In this document: piece by piece, positions 7,885 to 16,248 of the stretch | Layout of the letters: every line of letters starts with the position of its first letter | Position numbering within the stretch: position 1 is the stretch's first letter | Assembly (NCBI RefSeq): GCF_001436375.1 | Contig: NZ_AZGA01000016.1 | Coordinates: forward strand, 84,391 to 148,390 | DNA length: 64,000 nt | Reading direction: 5' to 3' | Origin: Agrilactobacillus composti DSM 18527 = JCM 14202 | Lineage (GTDB): Bacteria; Bacillota; Bacilli; Lactobacillales; Lactobacillaceae | Made by a program: the position numbers and the translations under genes | Notes under the pieces: generated by a model | Databases searched by the model: none | Told to the model about the DNA's origin: nothing | Seen by the model: the letters and a program-made list of their open reading frames with translations, nothing else

Positions 7885-8971
7885 TGGCACTAACCTCCTG
7901 ACCAGATTTGAGCGCCTTATCCGGATTAGCAACAATCTTATCTTTAACACTTAAACCGCTGTCTAAGAAATAGATGCCATTGTCTTGATGTACCCGGACT
8001 TGTGTTTTAACTGCCTTGTTTTTAATGACCCGATAAACATAGTACTTGTTACCAGTTTTAACAACGGCACTGTCGGATAAGCGAATCGTATCTTGAGGTA
8101 CCTTGATTTGAACATTAAAGCCGTTAATTAATTTGCGGTTGATGCGTACAGTAAATTTATAATTGGAGACAGTGCTAGAAGATGCTGCTGCGCCAGTACT
8201 GCCTAAAGTACTGATTTGGCCAGATACACCACTATTTTGCGGTGTTGTGGCAATTGATACAATAGTCCCATCTAGTTTGTCATCAGAACTGATCGGCAAG
8301 ACCTTCACTGCATCTTGTGCCTGGATCTTGCTATAATCATATTCAGAAACCGTCCCGTTAATAATTTGACCATCACTGATGATTTGCATACTTGGTAGTC
8401 CTGTGGCAGAAGTCGTATTGTAATTTAAAGAAACAGTCCCTGAAATACTGGCACGAACAGTCGTTGTAACTTTACTTTGCAAATTATTAATTTGCTGTTG
8501 CGCTTGCGATACGGCCAATTGGTCTTGGGATAATTGATTTTGAGCTTGACGAACTGCAGCCGCCCCACCTTCAGCAGTTGATTGACTTTGAGCTTGGGAC
8601 AGATTAGCTTGATCTTGGGAAACTGCTAAATTGGCCTTGGCCAAACTCTGTTGGGCCTCATAAACTTGGTTTTCTGCACTACTGTCATGAAAAGTCATCA
8701 ATGTTTGATTTTGCGTGACGTGTTGACCATCTTGAACATTGATGCTTTCTAAGGTACTTGTTCCGGCAGATGGTGCAGTGACATCAACGGTATTATCCGC
8801 TGCAATTTGCCCTTTTAATAATAATGGTGAATCTTTTTTGACCGTTGTTACCTTGTACTCAGTTGAATTGGCATTGTTCCGGGCCGTTACCACGCCGATC
8901 ACGGCAATAATGATAACAACAACAACGACCAAGCCAATAATAACGCCACGTTTCTTAAAAACAGACTTCAT
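7874..8971 (-). CDS. HlyD/MacA-like membrane fusion (adaptor) protein
   Basis: The protein has 365 aa. A lysine/arginine-rich start and a Val/Ile-rich helix at about 9-29 anchor it. A lipoyl-like half-motif lies near residues 60-95 and a Gln/Ala/Ser-rich coiled coil at about 105-170. A beta-barrel region follows, with membrane-proximal repeats to the end. It should link the MacB-type permease to the cell envelope, as in Gram-positive three-component exporters. It is the first gene of the operon, with SD GGAGGA before ATG and a promoter about 45 bp upstream. Confidence 0.87.
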   Translation of the reverse strand: MKSVFKKRGVIIGLVVVVVIIIAVIGVVTARNNANSTEYKVTTVKKDSPLLLKGQIAADNTVDVTAPSAGTSTLESINVQDGQHVTQNQTLMTFHDSSAENQVYEAQQSLAKANLAVSQDQANLSQAQSQSTAEGGAAAVRQAQNQLSQDQLAVSQAQQQINNLQSKVTTTVRASISGTVSLNYNTTSATGLPSMQIISDGQIINGTVSEYDYSKIQAQDAVKVLPISSDDKLDGTIVSIATTPQNSGVSGQISTLGSTGAAASSSTVSNYKFTVRINRKLINGFNVQIKVPQDTIRLSDSAVVKTGNKYYVYRVIKNKAVKTQVRVHQDNGIYFLDSGLSVKDKIVANPDKALKSGQEVSASAN

Positions 8972-9018
8972 AATGTATCCTCCACATATTAACGACTAAA
9001 ATAAATTCTCTTTCAATA

Positions 9019-9047
9019 AGAGTACCGTATTCACAGCTATTTGTCAT
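9019..9047 (-). promoter_or_regulatory. Promoter of the ABC exporter operon
   Basis: On the minus strand ATGACA (9042-9047) and TACTCT (9019-9024) are separated by exactly 17 bp, 47 bp before the adaptor ATG. Both boxes are one or two bases from consensus. Confidence 0.55.
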
Positions 9048-9110
9048 ACATTTTTCAGAATTTTTCCAATATCTTAAAAAAACATTTAAGCTGCTTTTGA
9101 CGACACAATA

Positions 9111-9141
9111 AAAGGCAGATTCACCAATTGGAGAACCTACC
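9111..9141 (-). terminator. Intrinsic terminator after the YheO-like regulator
   Basis: On the minus strand GGTAGGTTCTCC pairs across an AATT loop with GGTGAATCTGCC (two G-U pairs, one mismatch), followed by TTTTATT. It closes the regulator gene upstream of it. Confidence 0.75.
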
Positions 9142-9160
9142 CCTAGTTTAAATCAACTGA

Positions 9161-9862
9161 TTAAAACGCGGATTTACCACCTTTAAGCTCTTGAATGTAC
9201 CGGTAAATCGTTGGTTCAGAAACCTCTAAGGCCTTTGCCACATCAATCACCGAGTACTTCATATTGAAGACACCCTCATCTAATAACTGAGACACAATAT
9301 TACGTCGATCTTGAGCTTTAAAGTTTTCCTGATCAATGCCATAACTTAAAACAATTTGATCGATTTTTTCACGAACCATTTCGTGAATTTTTTCTGAAAA
9401 GCTTAAATCTGAGTCTGCTTGCCCACGTCTTGCCATGGAAATATCACTGCTGAGATTATCAATGGCATCTGTATTCAATTGATACAACTTAGCCAGATTA
9501 GCATTGGCCCGCAAAGCGGTGATAAACGGTGTCACATCCGTAATGATGCTTAAGGCTACCTTGGGTGTATCTGCGGCTTCAAAAATAACAACAGAAATGT
9601 TCAATGTCTTATGTTTCAAGTTGAACTGTTCGTGATACTGTTTGTTAGGTGTTGCTGTTGCCTGATCAATCCGTATTTTCACAAAGTCTGGTGTACTGTC
9701 CTTTTTTCTGGCATCTAAAATACTGCCATTCCGAATAAACTCGATTGGAAAATCATGTTCAGATAAATTAGATAAAACGACATCACTATTTTTACCTTGA
9801 ATCATACTGATAAATTCAACCAAATTTTGGTAATAAGTGTTTTGTTCAATTGTTAAATCCAT
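9161..9862 (-). CDS. YheO/DauR-like transcriptional regulator (PAS-like plus HTH)
   Basis: The protein has 233 aa from ATG 9862. Residues about 10-120 form the YheO-like PAS domain. The C-terminus (about 175-230) carries the HTH characteristic of this family, with FNMKYSVIDVAKALEVSEPTIYRYI. In proteobacteria a member (DauR) controls D-arginine catabolism. Here an amino acid permease lies upstream, so control of amino acid or amine uptake is a reasonable inference. The start is uncertain: a GTG at 9874 is also in frame, and neither has a strong SD. It ends at its own terminator. Confidence 0.82.
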   Translation of the reverse strand: MDLTIEQNTYYQNLVEFISMIQGKNSDVVLSNLSEHDFPIEFIRNGSILDARKKDSTPDFVKIRIDQATATPNKQYHEQFNLKHKTLNISVVIFEAADTPKVALSIITDVTPFITALRANANLAKLYQLNTDAIDNLSSDISMARRGQADSDLSFSEKIHEMVREKIDQIVLSYGIDQENFKAQDRRNIVSQLLDEGVFNMKYSVIDVAKALEVSEPTIYRYIQELKGGKSAF

Positions 9863-9874
9863 AATACTAACCAC

Positions 9875-10330
9875 AACCTTAATAACAGATTTATTTACTG
9901 ACGATTACTGACAATGCGAAGTGTTTTTTCATTTCTACCAATTATTATTATACCAAATTGAACCGAAAAAAATCCACTCAAAACGGGTTTTTCTAAAAAT
10001 GAACTAATAAATCTTACAAAACTTAAATTTAAAATAAATTTACTTAACATTACCCGGAAGTCATTATACATCAGCTTTAGTAAAATACCAATAAATTCCT
10101 GGAAATATTTAGTATTTTCGGGGAAATAATTTTATCATAACTCTTAATTATGAATTTACCATGGCCTTGCTGTTAATAACCAAAATTAAATAACATTAAA
10201 TATAATAATCTTGTTGCCACACCAGTGTTTCAGCATCTTTTTAGTTCGATTTTTGAATAAGTTTTTGGTGGTCACCATAATTTTTTTGGCACTGTGTACC
10301 ATTCCACGATTTTATGTCTTAGAGTAAATA
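9875..10330. other. AT-rich intergenic stretch, no gene seen
   Basis: About 450 bp between the YheO-like regulator and the small gene at 10386 hold no credible coding frame on either strand. The DNA is markedly AT-rich with short imperfect palindromes, including a GAAATA/TATTTTC pair near 10100 and a GGTGGTCACC pair near 10268. It presumably contains the promoter of the regulator gene, but no clear -35/-10 pair could be picked. Confidence 0.5.
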
Positions 10331-10372
10331 AAAACCGGTCTAAAGATTTGAGCATTCAAATCTTTAGACCGG
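10331..10372 (-). terminator. Very strong intrinsic terminator after small orphan gene
   Basis: A perfect 17-bp inverted repeat (CCGGTCTAAAGATTTGA at 10335-10351) with a GCAT loop is followed on the minus strand by TTTTTATTT. It lies 14 bp after the stop of the 87-aa gene. Confidence 0.9.
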
Positions 10373-10385
10373 ATCCATATCAATT

Positions 10386-10649
10386 CTATTTGTGGCCAGC
10401 GCTAATTTCTAACTCTTTGACCGTCTCAGTTAATGTATCGTGTAACATTAATTCTGCGCGAATAGCAGTTGGTTTATCAGATTCCATACCATCTAAAAAT
10501 GCGACGTGCTTGATGGAGAAGTCTTCATGTTCATTCGTATCTTGAATATTAGCACTGAGATCAGTCCGCAGAGCCTTTTCAGCTGCGACCTTGGAGTCAT
10601 TGAACGTTAAACCGCTCTTATAACCCACGGAGCCTAACCAAGCTTTCAA
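10386..10649 (-). CDS. Small unrecognised protein, 87 aa
   Basis: The protein is small, soluble-looking and acidic, with no membrane segment, no cysteine and no recognised motif. It begins KAWLGSVGYKSG and has a central DLSANIQDTNEHED stretch. Evidence that it is a real gene is strong: a TTG start lies 5 nt after a perfect AAGGAGGTG SD, a TATAAT box lies about 35 bp upstream, and a 17-bp perfect terminator follows. It sits alone between an amino acid permease and a YheO-like regulator. I do not recognise the family; it may be a lactobacillus-specific protein. Confidence 0.75.
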   Translation of the reverse strand: MKAWLGSVGYKSGLTFNDSKVAAEKALRTDLSANIQDTNEHEDFSIKHVAFLDGMESDKPTAIRAELMLHDTLTETVKELEISAGHK

Positions 10650-10727
10650 GCAAACACCTCCTTAAACTTCTATCCCACTTATTATATTCATTTTTGAAAA
10701 AAAAGAAAGTCTAAACTACCGATCCCG

Positions 10728-12113
10728 TTATTCCTCAGATCCCAACTGTTCTTTTTCAAGCACCTTGGTATGACGTCGACCCAAAATGGTCATTAATACC
10801 AACCAAGTTAACGAGGCAATCGTTGCTGGAATCGTATCCCGATTTATCAATAAAACTACTAAAACGCCGGCTAAAAACAATAATACCAGCACATCGGTCA
10901 AGGGAAATAATGGGGCTTTAAACAAGCTGTGTTGCGCTAATTTTGTGCGGCGATAGCGCATATGAGTCACAATAATACTCCCCCAAATAAATAAGAAACT
11001 CGTTGTGGCGATACTGGTGATAAATGTAAATACTGATTCAGGAATAATGATATTTAGTAATACTGCAAAAGCAATCACAATGGCGGAAAAATTTAAAGCA
11101 GTTGCCGGGACATGTTGTCGTGACAAGCGACCCAGCGGTTTCAAAATTTTTGATTTCGTATCATAGGTCAGTGAAAACAGCATACGACCAGTGGAAAATA
11201 TGGAACTATTACAAGCCGACGCAGCAGCGGTAATGACCACGAAGTTAATAATATCAGCCGCAGCTCGGATCCCTACATTTTCAAAAACTAAGACGAAGGG
11301 ACTTTGGTCAGGTAACACCCGATTCCATGGAAAAATTGAAATAATTACGAATAATGCCCCAACATAAAATAAAATAATTCGAATGGGAATACTATTGATC
11401 GCCTTTGGCAAGACAGTCTCTGGATCCTTAGTTTCTGAGGCAGTCAAGCCAACTAACTCCACGCCCACAAAGCTAAAAACAACCATTTGGAATGAGAATA
11501 AAAATCCTCTTATACCTTGAGGGAAGAAACCGCCATAATCGACGATGTTGCTAAATTCAGCGTGCCCGACGCTGGTTTTGAAATGTGTGAAAATCATAAA
11601 CATGCCCACTGTAATTAACAAGAGAATGGCTACAATTTTAATTAGGGCAAACCAAAATTCAGTTTCACCAAAGGCCGCCACCGTGATTAAGTTTAGCGCC
11701 AATAAAATACCTAATAAACATAAGCCTGGTAGCCACTGGGGAACATTTGGAAACCAGTAACGAACGTAAACGCCCACGGCTGTGATTTCCGACATAGCAA
11801 TGGCAACCCAGCAAAACCAATACGTCCAACCAGCCACAAAGCCAGCTGTTTCACCTAAGTATTCCCGGATAAATTCCACATAAGAGTGGTATTTTAGATT
11901 AGATAATAATAGCTCACCCAAGGCCCGCATCAAGAAAAAACAGACAACCCCAGTTATGAAATAAGCTAAAATAATTGACGGCCCAGCATAATGAATCGCT
12001 TTGCCTGAACCCAGAAATAATCCTGTGCCAATGGTCCCACCAATAGCAATCAGTTGAACATGTCTGTTCTTTAAATTACGTTCCAGTTCGGGTTCGTCTT
12101 TATGCTGAATCAT
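10728..12113 (-). CDS. APC-family amino acid permease (D-serine/D-alanine/glycine or proline type)
   Basis: The protein has 461 aa and 12 predicted membrane helices. The first helix bears the conserved IAIGGTIGTGLFLGSG motif of the amino acid transporter subfamily (CycA, GabP, ProY, AapA). Another family stretch, SFVGVELVGLTASETKDPE, is near residue 225. It imports an amino acid with protons, and closest in style are D-serine/D-alanine/glycine permeases. The start overlaps the upstream gene by 4 bp (ATGA), so they are translated together. The YheO-like regulator downstream is compatible with amino acid sensing. The exact substrate is not decidable from sequence. Confidence 0.88.
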   Translation of the reverse strand: MIQHKDEPELERNLKNRHVQLIAIGGTIGTGLFLGSGKAIHYAGPSIILAYFITGVVCFFLMRALGELLLSNLKYHSYVEFIREYLGETAGFVAGWTYWFCWVAIAMSEITAVGVYVRYWFPNVPQWLPGLCLLGILLALNLITVAAFGETEFWFALIKIVAILLLITVGMFMIFTHFKTSVGHAEFSNIVDYGGFFPQGIRGFLFSFQMVVFSFVGVELVGLTASETKDPETVLPKAINSIPIRIILFYVGALFVIISIFPWNRVLPDQSPFVLVFENVGIRAAADIINFVVITAAASACNSSIFSTGRMLFSLTYDTKSKILKPLGRLSRQHVPATALNFSAIVIAFAVLLNIIIPESVFTFITSIATTSFLFIWGSIIVTHMRYRRTKLAQHSLFKAPLFPLTDVLVLLFLAGVLVVLLINRDTIPATIASLTWLVLMTILGRRHTKVLEKEQLGSEE

Positions 12114-12583
12114 TTATCTGCCTCCGTTTTAGGTTCAACTTGAATTGATCTGACTTCAGTTTGCCGCAAAAAGTTTTCGGCCGTTGTCAGATCAGCATTT
12201 AATACTAATTTTTGTGTTTGGACAGCGCCAAAGTGAAAGATTGCTCGGGTTTGTTGGTCATTGATAGCCGCTAATTCAACTTGGGATACCAAATTATATG
12301 GTTTCAAAGACCGAATACTACCCACAATACCGTGGGAACTTAAACCACTGCGCCACAGGGCAAAAATGAAGAAGAAAACGGCAATGAAAACACTGCTACT
12401 GGTACCCGCTGCGTCTGTGGTCAAAACTTTGGCACTATAAGCGGCAATAGCAGCCAATAAAAGGCAAATTCCAACACGCCACCAATTAAGCTTTGTTCTT
12501 ATTTTCACCATGCGCCAATCAAAGCCCAAGGCCACAATCAGCAGGGCACTCAAAGTCAGGTACACAATACTCATCAAATTCAT
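12110..12583 (-). CDS. Unrecognised membrane protein coupled to the permease
   Basis: The protein has 157 aa from ATG 12583. Three helices lie in the N-terminal half (about 7-25, 36-53, 64-82), followed by a soluble C-terminal domain of about 75 residues containing RSGLSSHGIVG. The last resembles the linker of small DUF5673-like membrane proteins, but this is not firm. The ATG at 12583 was chosen over that at 12592 because the AGG SD is 9 nt from the former and adjacent to the latter. Coupled to the permease by ATGA, it may be an accessory subunit. Confidence 0.65.
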   Translation of the reverse strand: MNLMSIVYLTLSALLIVALGFDWRMVKIRTKLNWWRVGICLLLAAIAAYSAKVLTTDAAGTSSSVFIAVFFFIFALWRSGLSSHGIVGSIRSLKPYNLVSQVELAAINDQQTRAIFHFGAVQTQKLVLNADLTTAENFLRQTEVRSIQVEPKTEADK

Positions 12584-12660
12584 ATAAATCATCCTATCTC
12601 AAATGTTAACCGTTAATAAGCTTACATTAATTTCATAAATATTTACAGTCTTATACTTTC

Positions 12661-12689
12661 ACAATATGACCTCATTCCTGATTTGACAA
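12661..12689 (-). promoter_or_regulatory. Promoter of the membrane protein/permease operon
   Basis: On the minus strand TTGTCA (12684-12689) and TATTGT (12661-12666) are separated by 17 bp, about 78 bp before the ATG at 12583. Confidence 0.55.
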
Positions 12690-12756
12690 GGTTTTGGTTT
12701 AGATGAATCTTATTCAGTTTAAAAAGAATACAGCTCACTTTCAGGAAATGGCAGCA

Positions 12757-12799
12757 AAAAAGCATTCAATTTTCATTAGCGTACAGAAATTGAATGCTT
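12757..12799 (-). terminator. Intrinsic terminator after ackA
   Basis: On the minus strand AAGCATTCAATTT pairs with AAATTGAATGCTT across a 14-16 nt loop and runs into TTTTTTG. It lies about 10 bp after the ackA stop. Confidence 0.85.
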
Positions 12800-12809
12800 G
12801 AGATTAAAT

Positions 12810-14003
12810 CTATTTAATTTTGCCTAACTCAACGGTATCTCGGGCAATCATTAATTCTTCATTAGTTGGGACTAAAAGCACCTTAATTTTAGAATCGTCT
12901 GCGGAAATAATCCGTTCTTTCGCCATGACGTCGTTGCGTTCATTATCAATCTTAGCGCCTAAGAAGCTTAATTTGTTAACGATTCGCGCCCGCATTAATT
13001 TATCGCCCTCACCCATACCGGCTGTGAAGACCAAGGTGTCTAAACCACCCATGATGGCCACATACGAACCGATGTATTTAATCATTCGATTGACAAAAAT
13101 ATCGATGGCCAGCTTAGATTCAGGACGTGTATCGATGCTGTTTTCCAGATCCCGCATGTCTGGTGACAAGCCGGAAATACCTAGTAAGCCAGACTTTTCA
13201 TTTAAGATCTTGATCATATCTTCTGGATCATCAATGCTCAGTTTTTGCATCAAGTAGGCTACTAAAGAAGCATCAATATCCCCAGACCGAGTACTCATCG
13301 TAACCCCAGCCAGTGGTGTAAAGCCCATGGATGTATCTAGTGACTTGCCATCTTTAATAGCCGTCACAGAAACACCACTACCCATATGCAAAGTGATCAT
13401 TTTTTGAGAAGCCAAAGGGACATCTAAAATTTCAGCCGCCCGGTTGGATACATAACGGTGGCTAGTCCCATGGGCGCCGTATTTACGTGCCCCATACTTC
13501 TTGTAATATTCCATTGGAATGCTGTACAAGAAGTTTTCTTCAGGCATGGTCGTATGGAAAGATGTATCAAAAACCGCAATTTCTGGTACGCCTGGTAATA
13601 TTTTAGAAAAAGCTTCAATACCTCTAGCTTCAGCAGGGTTATGCAAAGGTGCGTATTCTGCTAATTCCTTAATTTTAACCAAGTTCTCTGGTGTAACAAC
13701 GGCAGAAGTTTTAAAGAATTCACCACCAGCAACAACCCGATGTCCAACCCCATCAATTTCTGAAAAATCTTTGATAATTTTCAAATCTGTTAAGGTGCCC
13801 ATTAATTTATTAACGGCAATTTCTTGAGTTGGAATATCCCCAATTTCCTTAGTTTTCTTACCATTAAACTTAACGGAAAAAACGGAATCTGACAGACCAA
13901 GGCGATCAACCATCCCCTCAGCAATAACTTGTTCTTCAGGCATTGTGAATAATTTCCACTTCAGGGTTGAACTACCGGCATTAATTGCTAAAATCTTTGA
14001 CAT
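12810..14003 (-). CDS. ackA: Acetate kinase
   Basis: The protein has 397 aa, the usual AckA length. It starts MSKILAINAGSSTLKWKLF, the phosphate-1 motif of the ASKHA fold, and contains GHRVVAGGE, YGAHGTSHRYVS, HMGSGVS and FTAGMGE motifs. It converts acetyl phosphate and ADP to acetate and ATP, downstream of Pta or of phosphoketolase. ATG 14003 with a GGGGA SD is the conserved start. It follows the YtxK-like methylase by 16 bp, the same order as in Bacillus and many lactobacilli (comG-ytxK-ackA). Confidence 0.97.
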   Translation of the reverse strand: MSKILAINAGSSTLKWKLFTMPEEQVIAEGMVDRLGLSDSVFSVKFNGKKTKEIGDIPTQEIAVNKLMGTLTDLKIIKDFSEIDGVGHRVVAGGEFFKTSAVVTPENLVKIKELAEYAPLHNPAEARGIEAFSKILPGVPEIAVFDTSFHTTMPEENFLYSIPMEYYKKYGARKYGAHGTSHRYVSNRAAEILDVPLASQKMITLHMGSGVSVTAIKDGKSLDTSMGFTPLAGVTMSTRSGDIDASLVAYLMQKLSIDDPEDMIKILNEKSGLLGISGLSPDMRDLENSIDTRPESKLAIDIFVNRMIKYIGSYVAIMGGLDTLVFTAGMGEGDKLMRARIVNKLSFLGAKIDNERNDVMAKERIISADDSKIKVLLVPTNEELMIARDTVELGKIK

Positions 14004-14019
14004 TTTGAATTGGTCCCCT

Positions 14020-15030
14020 TTACTTTTTAAAATAATTTTGACGCCATTTTTGTAATTCTTGGATAAATTGCTGTAACGCAGCTTGATCATTAAAATCTGG
14101 TAAATCCCCAAAGAGCACTTGTTCAGCCTGGGCAGCATTTGCCCCATGTTTTTGCAGTACCAAGATGGACTTTTGCGCAGCCTCACTGGTAAACATTTTA
14201 GCCGGTAAGTTTAATAGACCTTGGAAGTAGGCAACTGATGTTAACCACTTCGTCAAATCAGCAGCCTCATCACTTTGAAAAATAGTCGTTGGGATGACGA
14301 ATAATCCCAAACTGCCAGGTTTTAAAGCCCGTAAGCTTTGTTCAATTAATAAATGATGGGTAAACGAATGGCCTTGTTTCGCCCGGGTTTCATATCCTTT
14401 TGTTTGCGCATCCACAGGATAATAGCCCACTGGTAAATCTGAAACTACCAAATCTAAATCATGGACCAATAAAGGCATAACAGCATCTTGGTGAAATAAT
14501 TCTAGATCCAACTTCAACCATTGACTAGCTACTGCTGCCAATTCCAGGAGTTGATCATCATTATCAATACCAAAACCCCTTAAATTAATCCCTAGCCCCT
14601 GTGATAATTGCGCCATGACCGTCAGTATTAAATTACCGGTGCCAACTGCCGGATCCAGTATGCGACTATCGTCTTTTAAATCGGCCAGTTCCTGTACCAA
14701 ATAACCAATGAAATAACCAATGGCATCTGGCGTCAATTGCTTGTTAGGTTCAACTTTGTCCACTTGCATCCCTCTAAGCAAGATCAATTGTAGTACTTGT
14801 CGCCGTGTGCTGCGATCATATTGACTCAAATCGATATCCTGATAAAGCGCTTTAATTTTGTCGATAGTTGCTGCCGTGGGTCGATCGTTTTCCACCTTAA
14901 TGTGCTGATCGATGATATTCCCAAGATTTTCGGCTAAAGCATCTAAGTAAGATGTGTTTAAATCACTTTGCAGAATAGTCGTACTTTTGTCTAACAGGTC
15001 AAATAGCCCTTTTACCGGACGTTCAGACAA
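14020..15030 (-). CDS. ytxK: YtxK-like class I SAM-dependent methyltransferase (N6-adenine methylase fold)
   Basis: The protein has 336 aa from TTG 15030. The SAM-binding motif LDPAVGTGNL lies near residue 110. Instead of the NPPY of DNA adenine methylases it has SDLPVGYYP, the form typical of YtxK. No target-recognition domain is visible. A TTG 7 nt after GAGGTG is preferred; the in-frame GTG at 15039 is part of that SD. It lies between the comG operon and ackA. YtxK has no proven target; location suggests association with competence or with acetate metabolism, but conserved neighbourhood is the only evidence. Confidence 0.87.
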   Translation of the reverse strand: MSERPVKGLFDLLDKSTTILQSDLNTSYLDALAENLGNIIDQHIKVENDRPTAATIDKIKALYQDIDLSQYDRSTRRQVLQLILLRGMQVDKVEPNKQLTPDAIGYFIGYLVQELADLKDDSRILDPAVGTGNLILTVMAQLSQGLGINLRGFGIDNDDQLLELAAVASQWLKLDLELFHQDAVMPLLVHDLDLVVSDLPVGYYPVDAQTKGYETRAKQGHSFTHHLLIEQSLRALKPGSLGLFVIPTTIFQSDEAADLTKWLTSVAYFQGLLNLPAKMFTSEAAQKSILVLQKHGANAAQAEQVLFGDLPDFNDQAALQQFIQELQKWRQNYFKK

Positions 15031-15149
15031 AACTATCACCTCAATTACTAAATATTACTTTACAATTGTAACGATAGAAACCAATATTCGCAAGAAAAAA
15101 TCAGTTAACTTTTACTGGGATATTTTAAACGGCAATGAAACTATGTATG

Positions 15150-15180
15150 AAAAGAACCAATCAACTTTACGATTGGTTCT
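15150..15180 (-). terminator. Intrinsic terminator of the comG operon
   Basis: On the minus strand AGAACCAATC pairs perfectly with GATTGGTTCT across an 8-nt loop, followed by TTTTC. It is 9 bp after the comGG stop. Confidence 0.8.
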
Positions 15181-15188
15181 AACTGTCA

Positions 15189-15527
15189 TCAAGACTTTGT
15201 TTGAGTCACACCAGGAACAACATCTACGGGCACATACCTAAATACTTCAGAATAGCCATTAGCTTGAAGTTTAACGGTGCAAGCCACACTTTGCGCCTGA
15301 ATTTGATAGTCAGCCGTGCCTAAATTCGTTCGATAAGCTGACCGCTTTGTTTTCTGGAAATGCGGTCGAGTAATATTATAAATCATGGCTGCCTGGGCAT
15401 GATTATTAAAATGTCGGAGAGTCATCATTTTTTCTTTATAGTGTGCCAATGTGGTATAACTCAGCCATAAAGTGAAACTCAAACACAAAAGCGTCAAAAC
15501 TAAGACATAAGCTGGTTTTCGTTTCAC
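15189..15527 (-). CDS. comGG: ComGG-like competence minor pseudopilin
   Basis: The protein has 112 aa. A Lys/Arg start and one hydrophobic helix (about 6-27) precede a small soluble domain. Like other ComGG proteins it lacks the FTxxEM processing motif. It is the last gene of the operon, overlapping comGF by 4 bp (ATGA) and followed by a terminator. The assignment rests mainly on position, size and topology, since ComGG is poorly conserved. Confidence 0.75.
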   Translation of the reverse strand: MKRKPAYVLVLTLLCLSFTLWLSYTTLAHYKEKMMTLRHFNNHAQAAMIYNITRPHFQKTKRSAYRTNLGTADYQIQAQSVACTVKLQANGYSEVFRYVPVDVVPGVTQTKS

Positions 15528-15997
15528 GCTTTAAGACCTCCTTTGCTGGCGGGACAATAAAAACGGTGGTGAATCGGTTGTGCCACATTTTCTAAAGTCA
15601 ATTTCATGTCAATGTATGATCCGATACGTTTAAATGTAACGTGATTTACCCCATCTAATAGCGGCATATAGCCTTCGTTTGAAATACTTTGAAGTTGTAA
15701 TATATCACTATTAGTTCTTATATTTCTAGTTTGATAAACCCCATCCTGATCACGATGGATCACGATTAAACGTTGATCCAAGTCATTGCCATCTATATCT
15801 CTAAAGATACTTTTTTGAAGATAATGGTCCAATTGTAAAATTGCCTGACTCATTTTCGTTTCAGAACTGACTTTAAAAACAGCGCGCTGACTATCTTGAA
15901 TCAAGGTTGGTATTTGACTAAACAAAAATATAACTAGTGCAAAAATAAGCAAGCTGACAATCATTTCAATGAATGTGAAGGCTCTAACTTTCCACAC
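15524..15997 (-). CDS. comGF: ComGF competence pseudopilin
   Basis: The protein has 157 aa from GTG 15997. The prepilin motif RAFTFIEM begins at residue 5, with the expected cleavage between Ala6 and Phe7, then a hydrophobic helix to about 30. GTG 15997 was chosen because it lies 7 nt after GAGGTG and leaves a normal short leader; an ATG at 16018 would give a leader with extra residues. The start overlaps the comGE end by 14 nt in another frame. It is a minor pseudopilin of the DNA-uptake pseudopilus. Confidence 0.85.
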   Translation of the reverse strand: MWKVRAFTFIEMIVSLLIFALVIFLFSQIPTLIQDSQRAVFKVSSETKMSQAILQLDHYLQKSIFRDIDGNDLDQRLIVIHRDQDGVYQTRNIRTNSDILQLQSISNEGYMPLLDGVNHVTFKRIGSYIDMKLTLENVAQPIHHRFYCPASKGGLKA

Positions 15998-16235
15998 AAC
16001 AAGACACCTCAAACCCATCTGGCCAACTAACCTTAATGGCCGTTTCACTTTGTTGAATCCTTGCACCCTCGTACACCGGTAATTCCGGGTTAGCTCCCTG
16101 TATCAGTTGTTCAACTGCCATGTAATAACGAACTTGTTTAGTCTGTTGGCGTAGCTGAAATTGACAAAAGCTGAACAACCCGGCCAATGTCACGATTGCC
16201 GTCGCAAAAATATAAAGACTGGCCATATTTTCCAT
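15984..16235 (-). CDS. comGE: ComGE-like competence minor pseudopilin
   Basis: The protein has 83 aa from ATG 16235, starting MENMASLYIFATAIV with a hydrophobic helix at about 5-24. There is no SD in front of it; the ATG is 14 nt past the comGD stop, so translation probably depends on coupling to comGD. In the reading frame upstream the codons overlap comGD and are not credible as leader. Two Cys lie near the end (SCCVES). ComGE is weakly conserved; position between comGD and comGF is the main evidence. Confidence 0.7.
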   Translation of the reverse strand: MENMASLYIFATAIVTLAGLFSFCQFQLRQQTKQVRYYMAVEQLIQGANPELPVYEGARIQQSETAIKVSWPDGFEVSCCVES

Positions 16236-16248
16236 GAGTAAAAAACTA

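Noticed and set aside
14004..14186. Longer N-terminus for AckA
   Set aside because: The extra codons overlap the methylase gene, and the conserved AckA start with SD is at 14003.
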